64,000 bases of DNA from Odobenus rosmarus divergens (GCF_000321225.1 NW_004450397.1:2105166-2169165), one strand, 5' to 3'; shown: positions 1 to 12,264, numbered from the stretch's first letter. The notes: generated from the sequence alone by a model not told the origin. Translations and numbers: made by a program.

Positions 1-412
1 ATTATATGACATTCTGTTAAAGGCAAAACTATGAAGACAAAAAAGATCAGTGGTTGATAGGAGTGGGAATGGGGAGAAATGAGTAGGCAGAGCACAGAGG
101 AATTTTAGGCAATGAAAATACTCTGTATGATATTGTAATGTAATAATACATGTAATAATATTGTAATATAATGTAATAATAACATATATACTTTTGTCCA
201 AACCCATAGAATGTATAACACCAAGAGTGAACCCTTTAGGTGGTTATCATGAGTCAATGTAGGTTCAACTTTGTAAAAAATGTACCCTTTTAGTGAGTGA
301 TGTTGACAATTGGAGAATCTATGCATGTGTGGGGCAGGGGATATATGAGAAATTTCTGTACCTTCCTTTCAATTTTGCTGTAAATGTAAAACTGGTTTAA
401 AAATAAATTTTT
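1..412 (+). mobile_element. Ancient L1 (L1M-type) 3' end
   Basis: Noncoding 3' terminal part of a mammalian LINE-1. Recognisable blocks are gatcagtggttg near 48, ccaaacccatagaatgta near 199, caccaagagtgaaccct near 220, and gtaccttcctttcaattttgctgtaaa near 358, ending in a degenerate A-rich tail near 400. A (TAATG)-like expansion lies at 130-190 inside it. The element starts upstream of the window. Heavy divergence implies an old copy. The exact L1M subfamily is not determined. Confidence 0.8.
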
Positions 413-929
413 ATGAAGGAAAAATATCATGGAATTTAGGTAAAGTGATAAGGTGATAAATTTGAGTGATATGCCCACTACTCTAAGTTAGAACTTGGAT
501 TTAATCCAAAGTTTTGTTTTCTTATTTCCTTCAGAAGTCTGAGTATACTCTATTGCCTTTAAAAATAGAAACAAGTTCAAGCATATCTGTGAAGGCCATA
601 ATTCTAAATGAGTTAACCTTACCTATTAAAAGATTTAGGTAAAAAAAAAGTAAACTCTTGACTAAAAATTATGCAGGGAGATTATAAATTAAAAGTTAGG
701 CAAAGATGTATTAATCAAATGCAAAAAAAGAAAGGAGAGATTATAATATTAATATCAGATTTAAAAAAGAGTTAAAAGCAAAATAAAATTGAATATTTCC
801 AATAGGCCATTTTTATGGCAGTATAAAATCTGTAAGTGTGCAATTATAGTAATTATAGGAATGCGCCAAATAGTTCAATAGGTATTTTATAATTCTGCTT
901 TATATATTTAGAAGTTATGTTATTAATTT
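413..929. other. Unassigned AT-rich intergenic sequence
   Basis: I see no gene, convincing repeat or regulatory motif here. The stretch is very AT-rich with short A-runs. Confidence 0.6.
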
Positions 930-2960
930 CCCCCATATTTGGAATTGTATGTACCTGGTGGATTAGCTTTTATCATTTTGAAGTTATTCTCTTTAGGATT
1001 TCCTTTCTTTAAAATCTCTTTTGTCTGATATTAATATAGTTATACTAGCTTTCTTTGGTTTTGTATTTGCATGGTAGATCTTTTTTCATTCTTTTTACAA
1101 ACTTTCTATATAATTATGTTTTAGGAATCTTGTGTAAATTTCTTAGGGTTTTGGTTTTTAAATCTAGTCTTCAACTTTTTAAAAATTAAAACATTAATTT
1201 ACATTTTGTATAATACTAATGTGTGGTTATAATCTGCTCTCTGGTTTTTTACTTGCTCTTTGTTTCATATGTTCAAGTTTCTTTTATTCTCCTTTCTTGG
1301 CTTCCTTTTTATTATAAAAAATATTTTCAATTACATTTTTCCCTAAGAAGTTTGGGACTTATATAAATTGTTTACTACCTTTGGGGGGATTACTTTAGAG
1401 ATTATGTTTCATATTTAAAAGCACTTAAAATCTAATATTAAAAAATAATTTTATCCTCAAAAATACAAGGAAGTTAAAATAATTTAGCTATATTTGCACT
1501 TCTTCTAACTTATATGTTATCGTTGTATATTTTAATTTTATCCTATTATTATGATAACCTGATGAGACATTATTATTAGTGCTTTATTAAATTAATAATG
1601 TTTAGATTTACTCATGTATTTACCATATCCACTGGTCACCTCATATAAAATAGCAAATATGTCTACATATACACTCTTCCTCCTCTTATTTTGGTCTATT
1701 TCTTAATTCTGTAATAGCTACCAATTTCTAACATGCCACATGATTGTCTTCTTAGAAAATTATTTTGTTTGTTGTATCTCTTCTCCCAACTAAAATGTAA
1801 ATTCTGAATGCAGTGTCTTTTGTCGCATATGTTCATCACTTATGTTCATGGATTTGCCCCAAGCATCTAGAACAGTTCCTGCCCCATATAATCAAGACAA
1901 ATAACATATTTATTCAGTAAAATAATTAATTTATTTTAACATCTCTTATGCTCCATCCTGACATCTATATTCTTCTGTCCGAAGTACATCTTTTAGAAGT
2001 TCCCTTTGTAAAGATTTGCTGGTTTGCTCCCTGATTTTTCTTACTTTTATTCTTAATAGATATTTAGCAGCATATAGAATGCTTTTGTTATTTTATGTTA
2101 AAACTTTGAAGATATCCGTTTTCTGGCATCTGGCTTCCATTTTTGCTGTTGAGCAGTAGGCTTTCAGCCTATCTCTCCCTCCTTTGTGATAATCTCTATC
2201 TTATCTCTGGCTACTTTAAGAGCTTCTTTTCATATTTGAGACTCTGCCTTTTCACAGTGTTGTGTTTGGTATGGATTTCTTTATATTTATCTTTATCTTT
2301 TATCTTGTTTATTAGTTTTCTTGAATCCATGGTTTGTCTTTCATCAGTTCTGAACAATTCTCTGTTGTTTTATCTTCAAATACTATTTCTATCCCACTTT
2401 TTTCTATGCTTCTTTTAAACTTTGATTAGACATGTGTTAGACCCCACTCTGGCCTTCATGTATTTTTTCTGTTGCTGCTGATTCATTCTTGCTGGCTCTC
2501 TTTGACAATGTCTTGCTTCTTGCATGCGTTTTTACTCTGAGCTGCCCTTTTTCCTTGGAGAATTATTTGTGGGAATTCTTCAGGCTAGAATGAATGTGTA
2601 TTCCTTCAGAAAGGATTTGCTTTTGCTATCTAAAGGGCATCACCTGGTCTGAGGATGGTTTATGTTAAATTGGTGGCTGGAGGTCTTTTTTTCCTCTGCT
2701 TAACTTGATGTGAAATTGGATTACACATCTATGCTAGTGATAGTTCAAGGATCTCTTTCCCATCTGCTTTACACTGTACCAAGGCATCTTTTCTCAGCCC
2801 CCTTGGGATTGAAGTGGAGTACGTTCATTTCTGAGTCCCCCGTGCCCTCTGAGAATACAACTCTATTATTGAAAATTTGTTTTTCCACTTTGGTTGGACA
2901 CTGAGTGTTGCTTTCTTTCATTCTTTCTTCCCACCCCAAGCTCATTTGCTGCCCTTCTGC
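930..2960 (-). mobile_element. Ancient antisense L1, ORF2 5' end through ORF1
   Basis: Reads as the reverse complement of an old LINE-1. The block gtctgatattaatatag at 1023 and gcatggtagatc at 1070 mark the start of ORF2. Text around 1980-2420 (agttccctttgtaaag, tttctggcatctggcttcca, ctctggctactttaagagc) marks the ORF1 region. No open frame survives on the minus strand. The open frame on the plus strand at 2143-2418 is only the complement of L1. The right edge is soft. Confidence 0.7.
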
Positions 2961-3609
2961 CTATGTAGCTGTGATAATGTAAGCTTGAGTTTCCCAAGTA
3001 TGTCAAGTATTGCCAACAAAACAAGCTTCAGTGTTTGCTAACTTTCTTGCATTTCTGTCTTTACTTTTTTACTAGGTCTTTGGTGAGATATTTATATGCC
3101 CAAGCACAAAATAATATATCATCAACCTCATGTTGAATAGTTTTCAGCTAAAGAGTCCATCTGACAAGTTAATCCACAGTATCACTGTTCCACTGTTCCT
3201 AGAAATAATTTCAAATCAATGGGACTATTAGAGATTGTTTAATGAATAACATCTGGGAGAAGTGGTTAACAGAGATGTGAAGGAAGACTGTGGGAGAGAA
3301 CTGACAATGTGCTTGACTCTAGTTACTTTTCACACTGCAACTTGATACATTTTTTCCAACACAATATTTTTTTTGGTGACTAGCAGTAATATCTGGGATA
3401 AAATTCGAGCATTCATAGGCTTTCAGGCACAAGTTCATGCTTACTTTTGAAACCATTTTGCCCATTAAAAAAAATGTTATAATCCTTTCTTGATTTTGTG
3501 TATTGTGTATTGATATAATTAGATCTTTCCCCTCTCAAAGATCAAACATAAATTCACCTATGTTTTTTTTAACTATTTCCACTTTCTTAATCTCTATTTT
3601 TAATTAATC
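2961..3609. other. Unassigned intergenic sequence
   Basis: No feature recognised. It could be the decayed continuation of the L1 on its left. Confidence 0.5.
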
Positions 3610-3618
3610 AGGAGATTA

Positions 3619-3815
3619 CTTTTTTTTAATATTTTATTTATTTATTTGATAGAGAGAGACACAGCGAGAGAGGGAACACAAGCAGGGGGAGTGGGAGAGG
3701 GAGAAGCAGGCTTCCTGCTGAGCAGGGAGCCCGATGTGGGGCTCGATCCCAGGACCCCAGGATCCTGACCGGAGCCGAAGACAGATGCTTAACGACTGAG
3801 CCACCCAGGCGCCCC
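3619..3815 (-). mobile_element. Can-SINE (arctoid type), full length
   Basis: On the minus strand the element runs from its tRNA-Lys-derived head (gggcgcctgggtggctcag, near 3813) through the TC-rich body to the (AAATA)n/A tail at 3621-3650. The 9-bp target-site duplication aggagatta flanks it at 3610-3618 and 3816-3824. It was mobilised in trans by L1 machinery, as is known for this family. The tidy duplication and low divergence indicate a fairly young insertion. Confidence 0.95.
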
Positions 3816-4085
3816 AGGAGATTATTTTTTATGTATTAACATTTTCTTTTATTCCAAGGAGTTAACCAGTTGTATAGTACAATTTATTAAATACAAATAT
3901 TATGTCACTATTTTAGAATTTTGCCAATAGCATAAATTAATGTTGCCTATTTATGACTGTCTGTCTATTATATAATTATTTCTACCTATTATGAAATGTT
4001 ATTTTAGTTTTATACATTTAAATTATAGACATTAATTTTAAGGTAAATCTTACCTTTTTTCCATAATTATTATATTTACAAATAG

Positions 4086-4293
4086 GTTTATTTTTTATTT
4101 TTTTAATGATTTTATTTATTCATTTGAGAGAGAGAGAGCATGTGCAGGGGGAGGGGCAGAGGGAGAGGGACAAGCAGACAGACTCCCTGCTGAGCACAGA
4201 GCCTTCCATGACCCAGGGCTTGATCCCAGAACCCCAGATTCATCACCTGAACCAAAGGCAAACACTTAACCAACAGAGCCACCCAGGAGCCCC
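4086..4293 (-). mobile_element. Can-SINE, full length, older
   Basis: Minus-strand SINE with head ctcctgggtggctct near 4290 and an A/T tail near 4090-4120. The duplicated target tacaaatag lies at 4077-4085 and 4294-4302. It has more substitutions than the 3619 copy, for example in the head and the agccttccatgaccc segment. Open frames over it on either strand are element-derived. Confidence 0.93.
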
Positions 4294-4302
4294 TACAAAT
4301 AG

Positions 4303-5993
4303 TTTTGAATTCCACCTATATTTTTATTTAATTATGGATATTCCTTTAGTCAGTGGTGATTTATTTACATACTGCAGGTATAAGAATATCTTATAATCTT
4401 TAAAAGGAGACTTTCATTTGGTCAGGGGGAAAATTTCTTTTCCTAAAGAATCAAAGTGGGATAAAAGAAGTTATCTGAAATGGTAAACTGAGCAAGTCCA
4501 TGTACCTTAAATTTGAAAGTGAAGTTTTATCATACATATTCTCTGGTTTATATATTCACTTAGGTAGAGTCAGTAGATACGAGTTCTTTATGTCTTGAGT
4601 TTTCAAACACTTGATTCATGCTCTGATTCTAACACCAGAGTTATAGATCTTGCCTGGTTGAAATAAACGAATCAACATTTAATTGACTCAGTTGCTCATA
4701 GTATATGCAGGTTGACTTGTGAACATTGGACCTGGAGAAACACATCTACTGAAATTCTGAGCCCTCAGAATTTCCTTCATACATATACAGTCATTACTTG
4801 AAATGTATTTCTATTACACTTTATCCATTCAAGCACTGAAATCTTCTATAATATTACACCTTTTATGTAAATACCATATGTATACATCTATCTGAAATTG
4901 AGGAGTTCTGAAATTATTGAGAATAATACTACCTGAAAGCTGTTTTACTGATTTGGCATGAAGGATTCTTTATCTTTAGCATTTGACTTAGCTTATCTGA
5001 TTCTAAATTCTTACCACAATAAAACACATGTTATCATTCAGAAGTATACTATCCTTGAGATGGCTGAACTTTGAACTTTGCTGTCTATATAAAACTTAAC
5101 CATATATAGCAACTAACTTATCCAGGTTGACAGATTATTGTTAGCAATTACCCATTTATATTATTTTTATATTATTATTTTATATTATTACTTTATATTA
5201 TTTTATAATTTATCAAATCATTTCTTATTTTTAATTCTTCCAGTACCTATCATAAAGTTACAGCATGGTTTGTATATGTCAGGTTACAGAATATGGATAT
5301 GGGAGTCTAAAAGTTTTATTCAAGAATATTTCATAAAGATGCTTAAAAAACCATATCCCTAAATGAAAAAATACTTTCTGGTGCATGTTTCAGAAGCACT
5401 TTTATTCAAGTCTGCCTAATGAATAGAACTTGAGTGAACATCTGTTTAGATGCTTAGATAAAACATAAATGGATTTAACTTTCCTTGGGAATATATATAT
5501 GCTTTTGTAAAAATATCTAAATAAAATTGCATCGTTATGAATTTATATTTTTTCTTCCTTAAATTATATTTATTTTCTTTCATCAAATTTTTAGAAATAT
5601 GAAACATATTTACACCGGTGTAGATATTCATTGTGTTTATTCTGTAGCAAAATCCACGCTTATTATCAGAAAAATCTTGGTTGAGATATTTTTAGTCTTA
5701 TTTTGCACTCATCAACTCTTCTTGGCCCCTTAGGTTGCATCCTGAGACCTGGCATTACTCTATATTTTGTGTTACAGCGCGCCGAGTAGAATACTCTACT
5801 GTATCCTAGAAACAATAATAATTTTTGCTCTAATGTGTACTGATAGGACAAGTATTTCAACAAACCTGAGTTGTTAATGTGGTAAACACAAAAGATACTA
5901 TACCAAGACTTTGTAAAGGTTAACATTGCTACAGTTTTGCAATGCAAGCACATATTTCCCCTAACAAGATTAGTAATACCAGCTGCCTGCATT
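4303..5993. other. Unassigned intergenic sequence
   Basis: About 1.7 kb with no gene or element I can name. A TATTAT-rich low-complexity run lies at 5155-5215. A small CpG-containing patch (acagcgcgccgag) occurs at 5774-5786, unusual for this AT-rich setting but too short to interpret. Confidence 0.55.
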
Positions 5994-6000
5994 CAAAGAG

Positions 6001-6303
6001 CACTGGGTATTATACGCAAACAATGACTCCTGGATCACTACATCAGAAACTAATGATGTGGCTCAGTCGTTAAGCGTCTGCCTTCGGCTCAGGTCATGAT
6101 CCCAGAGTCCTGGGATCGAGCCCCGCATCGGGCTCCCTGCTCCGCGGGAAGCCTGCTTCTCCCTCTCCCACTCCCCCTGCTTGTGTTCCCTCTCTCACTG
6201 TGTCTCTCTCTGTCAAATAAATAAATAAATAAAATCTTAAAAAAAAAAAAAACTAATGATGTATTGTATGCTAACATGACATAATAAAATAAAATTAAAA
6301 AAA
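6001..6303 (+). mobile_element. Young L1 3' tail, interrupted by a SINE
   Basis: Very short 5'-truncated carnivore L1 carrying only the last part of its 3' UTR (gcactgggtattatacgc to aactaatgatgt) and an (ATAAAA)n tail. It is split by the SINE at 6060-6249. The element's own duplication, caaagag, is at 5994-6000 and 6304-6310. Removing the SINE leaves roughly 110 bp of L1. Confidence 0.88.
6060..6249 (+). mobile_element. Can-SINE nested in an L1 tail, head truncated
   Basis: Sense SINE starting at ggctcagtcgttaagcg, so about 13 nt of the head (ggggcgcctgggt) are missing. It ends in (AATA)n and a poly-A. The target duplication aaactaatgatgt is at 6047-6059 and 6250-6262. Because that duplicated sequence is L1 3' UTR, the SINE landed after the L1. 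Confidence 0.95.
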
Positions 6304-6310
6304 CAAAGAG

Positions 6311-7071
6311 ACAATTTAACTTCAATTTCAGTATTATATGAAACGCTGAATTAAAGAAAAACAGTAATAGTTAAATTCAATTGAAATATGTACCATAATT
6401 ACAAATAAAGAAATTAAAGCATACCTTCATGTTACCTGCTGTGACTGTTATAAATGAACAAAATGGAATATTTGAATTTCTATTATGGGGAGCTATTTGC
6501 AAAAAATTAAAATGATATTATAATGTGAAGTTTTTGCAAATGTCTTTACACTGATTTTAATCCTCTTTTATGGTATGTTCTCTTGTTTGTAAATCCCAAG
6601 AGACTAAAAATTCATGTTCCTTTATCTAAGTGGTAGCTATAGTGGACTGATGTTCATTCACCTTCATCTTTTCCAACCTTTCTGATCTGTAGAGGCTGAA
6701 AGTTAAAAAGCTACATTTCCCAGAACCATGTGAAACTTGAGTTCTGTATGTTCTTTGAGTTTTGCCCATTAGATCTATTTGAGTGAAACATGGAAGGTAA
6801 AAAAAAAAAAGAAAGAAAGAAAGAAAGAAAAGGAATCTGGGCTATGCATATAAGATTTTTCTGCTGGTAAGCACCTGGTGGAATTAGCTAATAGTCTAGG
6901 GTACCTTTCCAAGATCATGGTTTCCTTGATCAGAATTGTATTCTCTTAACAACTTCCTTATCATGACCAGCTTTTTGATGGTCTGGTTCTGTGGCAAATC
7001 CCTCAGGATCATTCTGTTAAATGCAGTTTAGTGTCTGGGGGCAGACTTCACTATAGTACTGAAAGTCATTT
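6311..7071. other. Unassigned sequence, possible ancient repeat
   Basis: No gene seen. The segment around 6690-6790 (ctacatttcccagaaccatgtg ... ttttgcccattagat) resembles an old mammalian dispersed repeat containing a tttcccag block, but I cannot name the family. Confidence 0.4.
6799..6832. repeat. A-run plus (GAAA)5 microsatellite
   Basis: A 12-base A-run followed by five GAAA units at 6811-6830. It could be the tail of an unrecognised retroelement on the plus strand. Confidence 0.9.
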
Positions 7072-7086
7072 AAGATTCCATAATGC

Positions 7087-7283
7087 GGGTGCCTGGGTGG
7101 CTCAGATGGTTAAGCGTCTGCCTTCGGCTCAGGTCATGATCCCAGGGTCCTGGGATCGAGTCCCGCATTGGGCTCCCTGCTCCTTGGGAGCCTGCTTCTC
7201 CCTCTGCTTCTCTCTCTCTCTCTCTCCCCCTCTCTCTCTCCCTCTGTCTCTCATGAATAAAAATAAAATAAAATTAAAAAAAA
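7087..7283 (+). mobile_element. Can-SINE, full length, young
   Basis: Sense copy with intact head (gggtgcctgggtggctcag), an expanded TC-rich body at 7205-7250 and an (AAATA)n/A tail. A 15-bp perfect target duplication, aagattccataatgc, is at 7072-7086 and 7284-7298. The long, unmutated duplication suggests a recent insertion. Confidence 0.96.
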
Positions 7284-7298
7284 AAGATTCCATAATGC

Positions 7299-8704
7299 AT
7301 CTTTTTTTCTCTTTATAGTAGCAGAGTATGTCCTCTGCATTTGAATTGACTGATATAATTAACAATAATATATTTTAAATTTTATTTACTTATTTCAACT
7401 GTTATTTTTTATCAGAAAAATATATTCATATGGTAAACCAAAAAAAGTAGAGATGATCCTATAGTAAAAAATAGAAATTCCTTAGCCCACCACTCCTACT
7501 TCTAGTCCTATAACTAACAATCACTTTTAAATATTTCAGGGTTTTGTACTTTGGTTACTTCATATCTCTGGGTAATCACAACAGTCTTGATTGTGTCAGA
7601 CACATTCTGTTGATTTTCTGCTAGATTATACTTATACTTCTTCCCACCTCTTTTCCCCACAACCACCCAATATAATCACCATTTTTAACCCTTTATTGAT
7701 TGTATTTGTAACTTTAAATAACATATCCATACTTTTAGCCCCTTTCCATCAACTCTAGGAATAATATTTTGACTTTCCTCTTTGTAAGATGAAGATATAC
7801 ACCATCCTGACGCTCCTGACCTCCCTCCTCTCCCACTTCTACCTTCATCCTTTCTCTTCCCTTTATAGTTCTAACTAGAGTAAATAGCACATTTTCTTTC
7901 TCTTAAAAATTTCTGTTGAACCTCAAAGGGTTTTAAACTTTCTACAAACATATCGAGATTTGGTAATGAAGGTTTTGTTTCTCCTGTGCAGTTGTTCATG
8001 ACTTTATTACATTTTCTCTTGGTCATTTAATGCCTCAACTTTCAAATCAGAAATTCCACTCTAGCCTATCCTTTTACTGAAATTCCTCTGTTGCTTTGGT
8101 TCTTCATTTGCTGTTCTCTTAATCTTTTTCTCTGCTTTGCATTTTGTGAAGCACCAGGAACTACACAGTACACTAAAACATAACTAATTACACTTGTCCA
8201 AAAAGAGTAGGCTAATGCTTTATTCTGGGTTTCCCAAACTTTGATAACGTTATTTAGTTTGCAGCAGAATAACTTCAGGGAACAATACACACAAAATCCT
8301 TGCCCCCTTTCCTGGCCAATAGTTGAAAAATTACAAGCCATTATTCTAGGTTTACATATTATTTTCCTGAAATATTTTACTATGTACTTTTTTATATTGA
8401 GGCTCATTAGCCAATTCCATGCTAACTCACAGAGTTATGATTTTTTTTCCATCTTAACATCATTTAGCTTAGTATTCTTCTCGTAAGTGTTTATGTCAAT
8501 TGACACTTTTGGCATTTCATTGGATTTTTTTTCATGATTCCTCCAGATATTTATGATTATACAAGATACTTCCACCCCTTTGTGAGGCAGTTTTAATATA
8601 TATGGATATTAGTTATTGTATATATTATTTACAATTAAATACTGTATGAAAGTAGAATATAAATTTAGATAAAGGATATTACTTTCCTGTAATATTAACT
8701 TTCA
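7299..8704. other. Unassigned intergenic sequence
   Basis: About 1.4 kb with no feature I can support. It is T/C-rich around 7600-7900. Confidence 0.55.
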
Positions 8705-8720
8705 AGAATGCTGAAGTCCC

Positions 8721-8911
8721 CTTGGGGCACCTGGGTGGCTCAATCAGTTAAGCATCTGCCTTCGGCTCAGATCATGATCCCAGGACCCTGGGATCGAGGC
8801 CCGCATTGGGTTCCCTGCTCAGCAGGGAGTCTGCTTCTCCCTCTCCCCCTGCTCATATTCTCTCTCTCTGTCAAACAAATAAATAAAATCTTAAAAAAAA
8901 AAAAAAAAAAG
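8721..8911 (+). mobile_element. Can-SINE, full length, young
   Basis: Sense copy from cttggggcacctgggtgg to an uninterrupted poly-A of about 18 at 8893-8910. A 15-bp perfect duplication, gaatgctgaagtccc, is at 8706-8720 and 8912-8926. A long pure A-tail and perfect duplication are marks of a recent insertion. Confidence 0.96.
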
Positions 8912-8926
8912 GAATGCTGAAGTCCC

Positions 8927-9710
8927 AGTAATTACAGGTAGGAAAGAGACAGGAAACTGGGGGCAGGTGGATCCAGAGTTAGGTACCTTCCATAGCTCTA
9001 GGCCTAGTCCTGTAGGGAGGGTCAGTATATGGATGCCAATGTCCAGGGTGGCTGCAGCTTCCTCCAGGGCAGGTCAGGATACTTGTAGGTGGATTAGTGC
9101 CTCGTTTGTAATTATAGATGGTGTGAATGATTTGGATTTGACTAGAGACATGATGACATGTGTGTCTTTGGGAGAAGGGGATGGCAAAATATGTCCAGGT
9201 TATCAGGAACAAGGAAAATGTCCCATCTTTACCAAGGAGATGCACTACAATCAAGAAACAAAAACGTAAGTCCAGTTTCATATTTAGGAAGCCATGGCAT
9301 AGGTCAGAAGAGTAGACTGCAACTCACTGGGCACAGAGGTGTCTTAGTGTTTATCAAAATGGGATTTATTATGATTCCCTGGAGTTCTGGCTGAAAATCG
9401 AGATACTTAGTCTTGTTCTAGTTGTTAGGCATGAGATAGGATCCATGTTAATCTGTATTAAGCTCCCTGGGAGATTTTTACAAATCTTAAAATTTATAAA
9501 CACATCTGTAAGCATACCAGATACTGGGCTTAGGACAGGAAGACAAATACTAGGCATTTTATTTCACTTGGTCTCTTCCCTTCACCTAAGTGTTCAGGCC
9601 AGTGATCCTAAACCACTTTCAGCCTTGTCACTGTGGGCAAAGGAGTGCAAAGACTGTGCTTATAGTTTGAAAGCACTTGTACTTGCCTTGGAGGGGAGCT
9701 AGGAAAGAAT
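8927..9710. other. GC-richer anonymous segment with overlapping ORFs
   Basis: Composition is less AT-rich than its surroundings. It holds an open frame of 100 codons at 8967-9269 (+) and one of 100 codons at 8979-9281 (-), overlapping almost completely. The plus frame ends next to gtaagt at 9266-9271, a splice-donor-like hexamer. I recognise no domain, signal peptide or family in either translation. Open frames this size arise by chance in GC-richer DNA, so I do not call a gene. Confidence 0.35.
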
Positions 9711-10561
9711 AGGGCTGAGAAAGGATTGTTCGTATTTACTGTCTTTTCTATACTAATTGAATATGGCTGTAATATGTTAATTCTCATTTTGACTTTATCA
9801 TATTCTAGTATGCTTTCCATGGCAAGTACTTTAAGATTATGTCTAATGGGTATAGCTTCATAATCAATGTAAAACAATGTATGAACATATTAAACATATT
9901 GCAGTTTATGAAGTCAAACTTCCGTTTGTAACATTCATGGATACAAAAAATATCTGTCTTTTTCTTTAATAAAGATGAGAGTTGGATTAGTCATAAATTA
10001 GTAAAAAATAAGTCCTAAATATAATGTTGAAATAAAATGAAAATGAAGTTTCACATTCAATGACTAGGTTCTTTTCATTCCCCTGATGAATACAAAAAAC
10101 CTGTTAGAGTCAAATCATCTGAAGTGTGCTCAGCTGCATTAAACTCCAGAGGCTTTAGGAGATGTTAAATGTGATTTTGATTTCACCTGCTGACTTTTTG
10201 AAGGCAACTTATTATAAGAAACGGTTGATAGTGATATCATGCTGTTGGTACTTGAGCTTTCTGCTGGAGGTTGTAATCTAGTCTTTGCAAGCCTATAATT
10301 ACTATTTCCTAATAATTCTAGGTTTTCATTGTTGAATGTGGATATGTCTAAAAGGTATTGAGAAGTAATACATAAACAGACATAGTGATAACATGATAAA
10401 AACAATTTTTGCATCAATAATAATATTTATTTTTTCTTATGAAATAATGGCATGCCATCAGCAGGTTAAGTTTTGTTTTGGGATGTTATTATTGTTTTTA
10501 TAGTACTAAATTTATTAGTCTTTCAACTAGAAAGATATTTTATTCCAGTGTTATGAATCTA
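9711..10561. other. Unassigned intergenic sequence
   Basis: No gene, RNA or element recognised. Confidence 0.55.
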
Positions 10562-10575
10562 TACATCACAGTTTT

Positions 10576-10776
10576 TTTTTAAATTTTATTTATTTGAGAG
10601 ACAGAGAGCGAGAGAGAGAGCTAGCAAGCACGAGCAGAGGAAGGAACAGAGGGAGAGGGAGAAGCAGATTCCCCACTGAGCAGGGAGCCAGATGCAGGGC
10701 TTGATCCCAGGACTCCGGGATCATGACCTGAGCTGAAGGCAGATGCTTAACCCACTGAGCCACCCAGGTGCCCCCG
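10576..10776 (-). mobile_element. Can-SINE, full length
   Basis: Minus-strand copy. The head (gggggcacctgggtggctca) is near 10775, and the poly-T (its A-tail) is at 10572-10580. The duplication tacatcacagtttt is at 10562-10575 and 10777-10790. Confidence 0.95.
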
Positions 10777-10790
10777 TACATCACAGTTTT

Positions 10791-11095
10791 GAGAAAGAAG
10801 TAAAAGATAGTGAAATTTTAAATTTAAATGTTTGTCCCTGGTTATTCAAAGTAAATATTTTAAAATTGTTTCCTATTAATAGTACTTTGTATGGAAAATA
10901 TGGAAGTCATAACACCTCTGTAATGGAATGTGAAAATCTGAAAAAAATCCTCCTGGTAGAATCACCATTTCTCCTATGAAATATATAGACAATATAAGTG
11001 ATCCACTAAACATGTAAATACTCCAAATATGAAGTTGAATTCTGCACATGAAAACATATCATGCAGAGTACCTTTTATAAAAAATCATTTCATTT
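10791..11095. other. Unassigned intergenic sequence
   Basis: Nothing recognised. Confidence 0.5.
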
Positions 11096-11290
11096 TAATG
11101 TGTTCCAAGCATTGTCCTAGGCACAAAGAATAGAGTTGTGATAAAGACAAGGGGTTTGCTTTTGTAGACCATATATTCTGATGGGGGAGACAGAAAGTGA
11201 ACAAGTGAACAACAATTCCATGCTGACATGATGATGACTTGGATAATAGTTGTCAACAGAAGTGATGATGGATAGTGGGCTTTAATAGAT
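11096..11290 (-). mobile_element. L2 fragment, antisense 3' region
   Basis: Reverse-complement L2 landmarks are ttccaagcattgtcctaggc (11103), related to the L2 3'-end phrase for a most common element, and gatgggggagacagaaagtg (11181). It is ancient, decayed and without flanking duplications. Confidence 0.65.
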
Positions 11291-11466
11291 GTTTTAAAGA
11301 TATGTCCAATTATATTGCATGTGGTGTGCAACTAACAGAGAAGAATCTATACTAACTCCTAGATTTTGAGCCCAAGATATTGAACTTTATGGCCAAATCA
11401 TTCAGATACATAAGATAAACTAACATAATCTAAGAATAGAAATGACCTTCATGGTCTATTTGGCTA

Positions 11467-11519
<53 letters not shown>

Positions 11520-11556
11520 GTCTTCTATCTATCTCTGTATATCCATATCTATATCA
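11467..11556. repeat. (TATC)n microsatellite
   Basis: Pure TATC repeats from 11467 to 11519 (about 13 units), then a degenerate continuation to about 11556. Tetranucleotide tracts of this length are usually length-polymorphic. Confidence 0.97.
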
Positions 11557-12264
11557 AATGAAATAGCTTAAAAATCTGCCCCAGATCACACGACTAAGTA
11601 GCTCTCCAAGTTTGGACTACATACTAGATGTGGGGACCCCTGATGTCAGTCTTATTAGGTATCAGTAAGCATGAACATGACAAACCAAAAGGCTGGGGAA
11701 CTTCCAGGGAGGAGTTCAAATACTCAAACACAAGTAATTTCAGCAACATGATGGATGTACATAGTCTAATGTATAACCAGGAAAATTTCTGGACTATCTA
11801 AGCAAGACCTTCAGGATACTATCAGTTTGGATCTGCACCTGCAGACTAACTTTTGCAACTCTGTTGTCACCTCACTACACTAATTGAACGGCAGACTTTT
11901 CCAAAGGTGTCAATAGATTATAGGATCTTTCAGAATGGGAGCCTCAAATAGTTAATTTATATCAAATTAATTAAAATTTGATGGTCAGGCTATGGGTGTG
12001 TATGCATGTGTATTCATAAAAAAGGCATTGCAATATTTTTTTAAAGAGAGAAAGTAAATAAAGTCTTGACACTCATGGGCTGTAATGATTTTTATCACAA
12101 GCCCACATCTCAATGATGACATCAAGTAGGTTGATAGTGGCTAGCCTCTATTAAGAAGCATTCTTAAATGCTTGGACATAAGGAAACTTTATGTGGTTAC
12201 CTTTATAGAGGAAAGAGAGGATAAAGAAATAAACTGGAAATTTGGAATAGAATTCTGACTGTGA
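11557..12264. other. Unassigned intergenic sequence
   Basis: No gene or element recognised. Confidence 0.5.

Noticed and set aside
2143..2418. Hydrophobic 91-codon open frame suggesting a membrane protein
   Set aside because: The hydrophobic, Leu/Ser/Phe-rich translation is typical of T-rich antisense L1 sequence, which this is.
6060..6130. tRNA-like sequence with A-box and B-box-like motifs
   Set aside because: It is the tRNA-derived head of a Can-SINE, truncated and followed by the SINE body. The other 14 SINE heads have the same origin; none is a tRNA gene.
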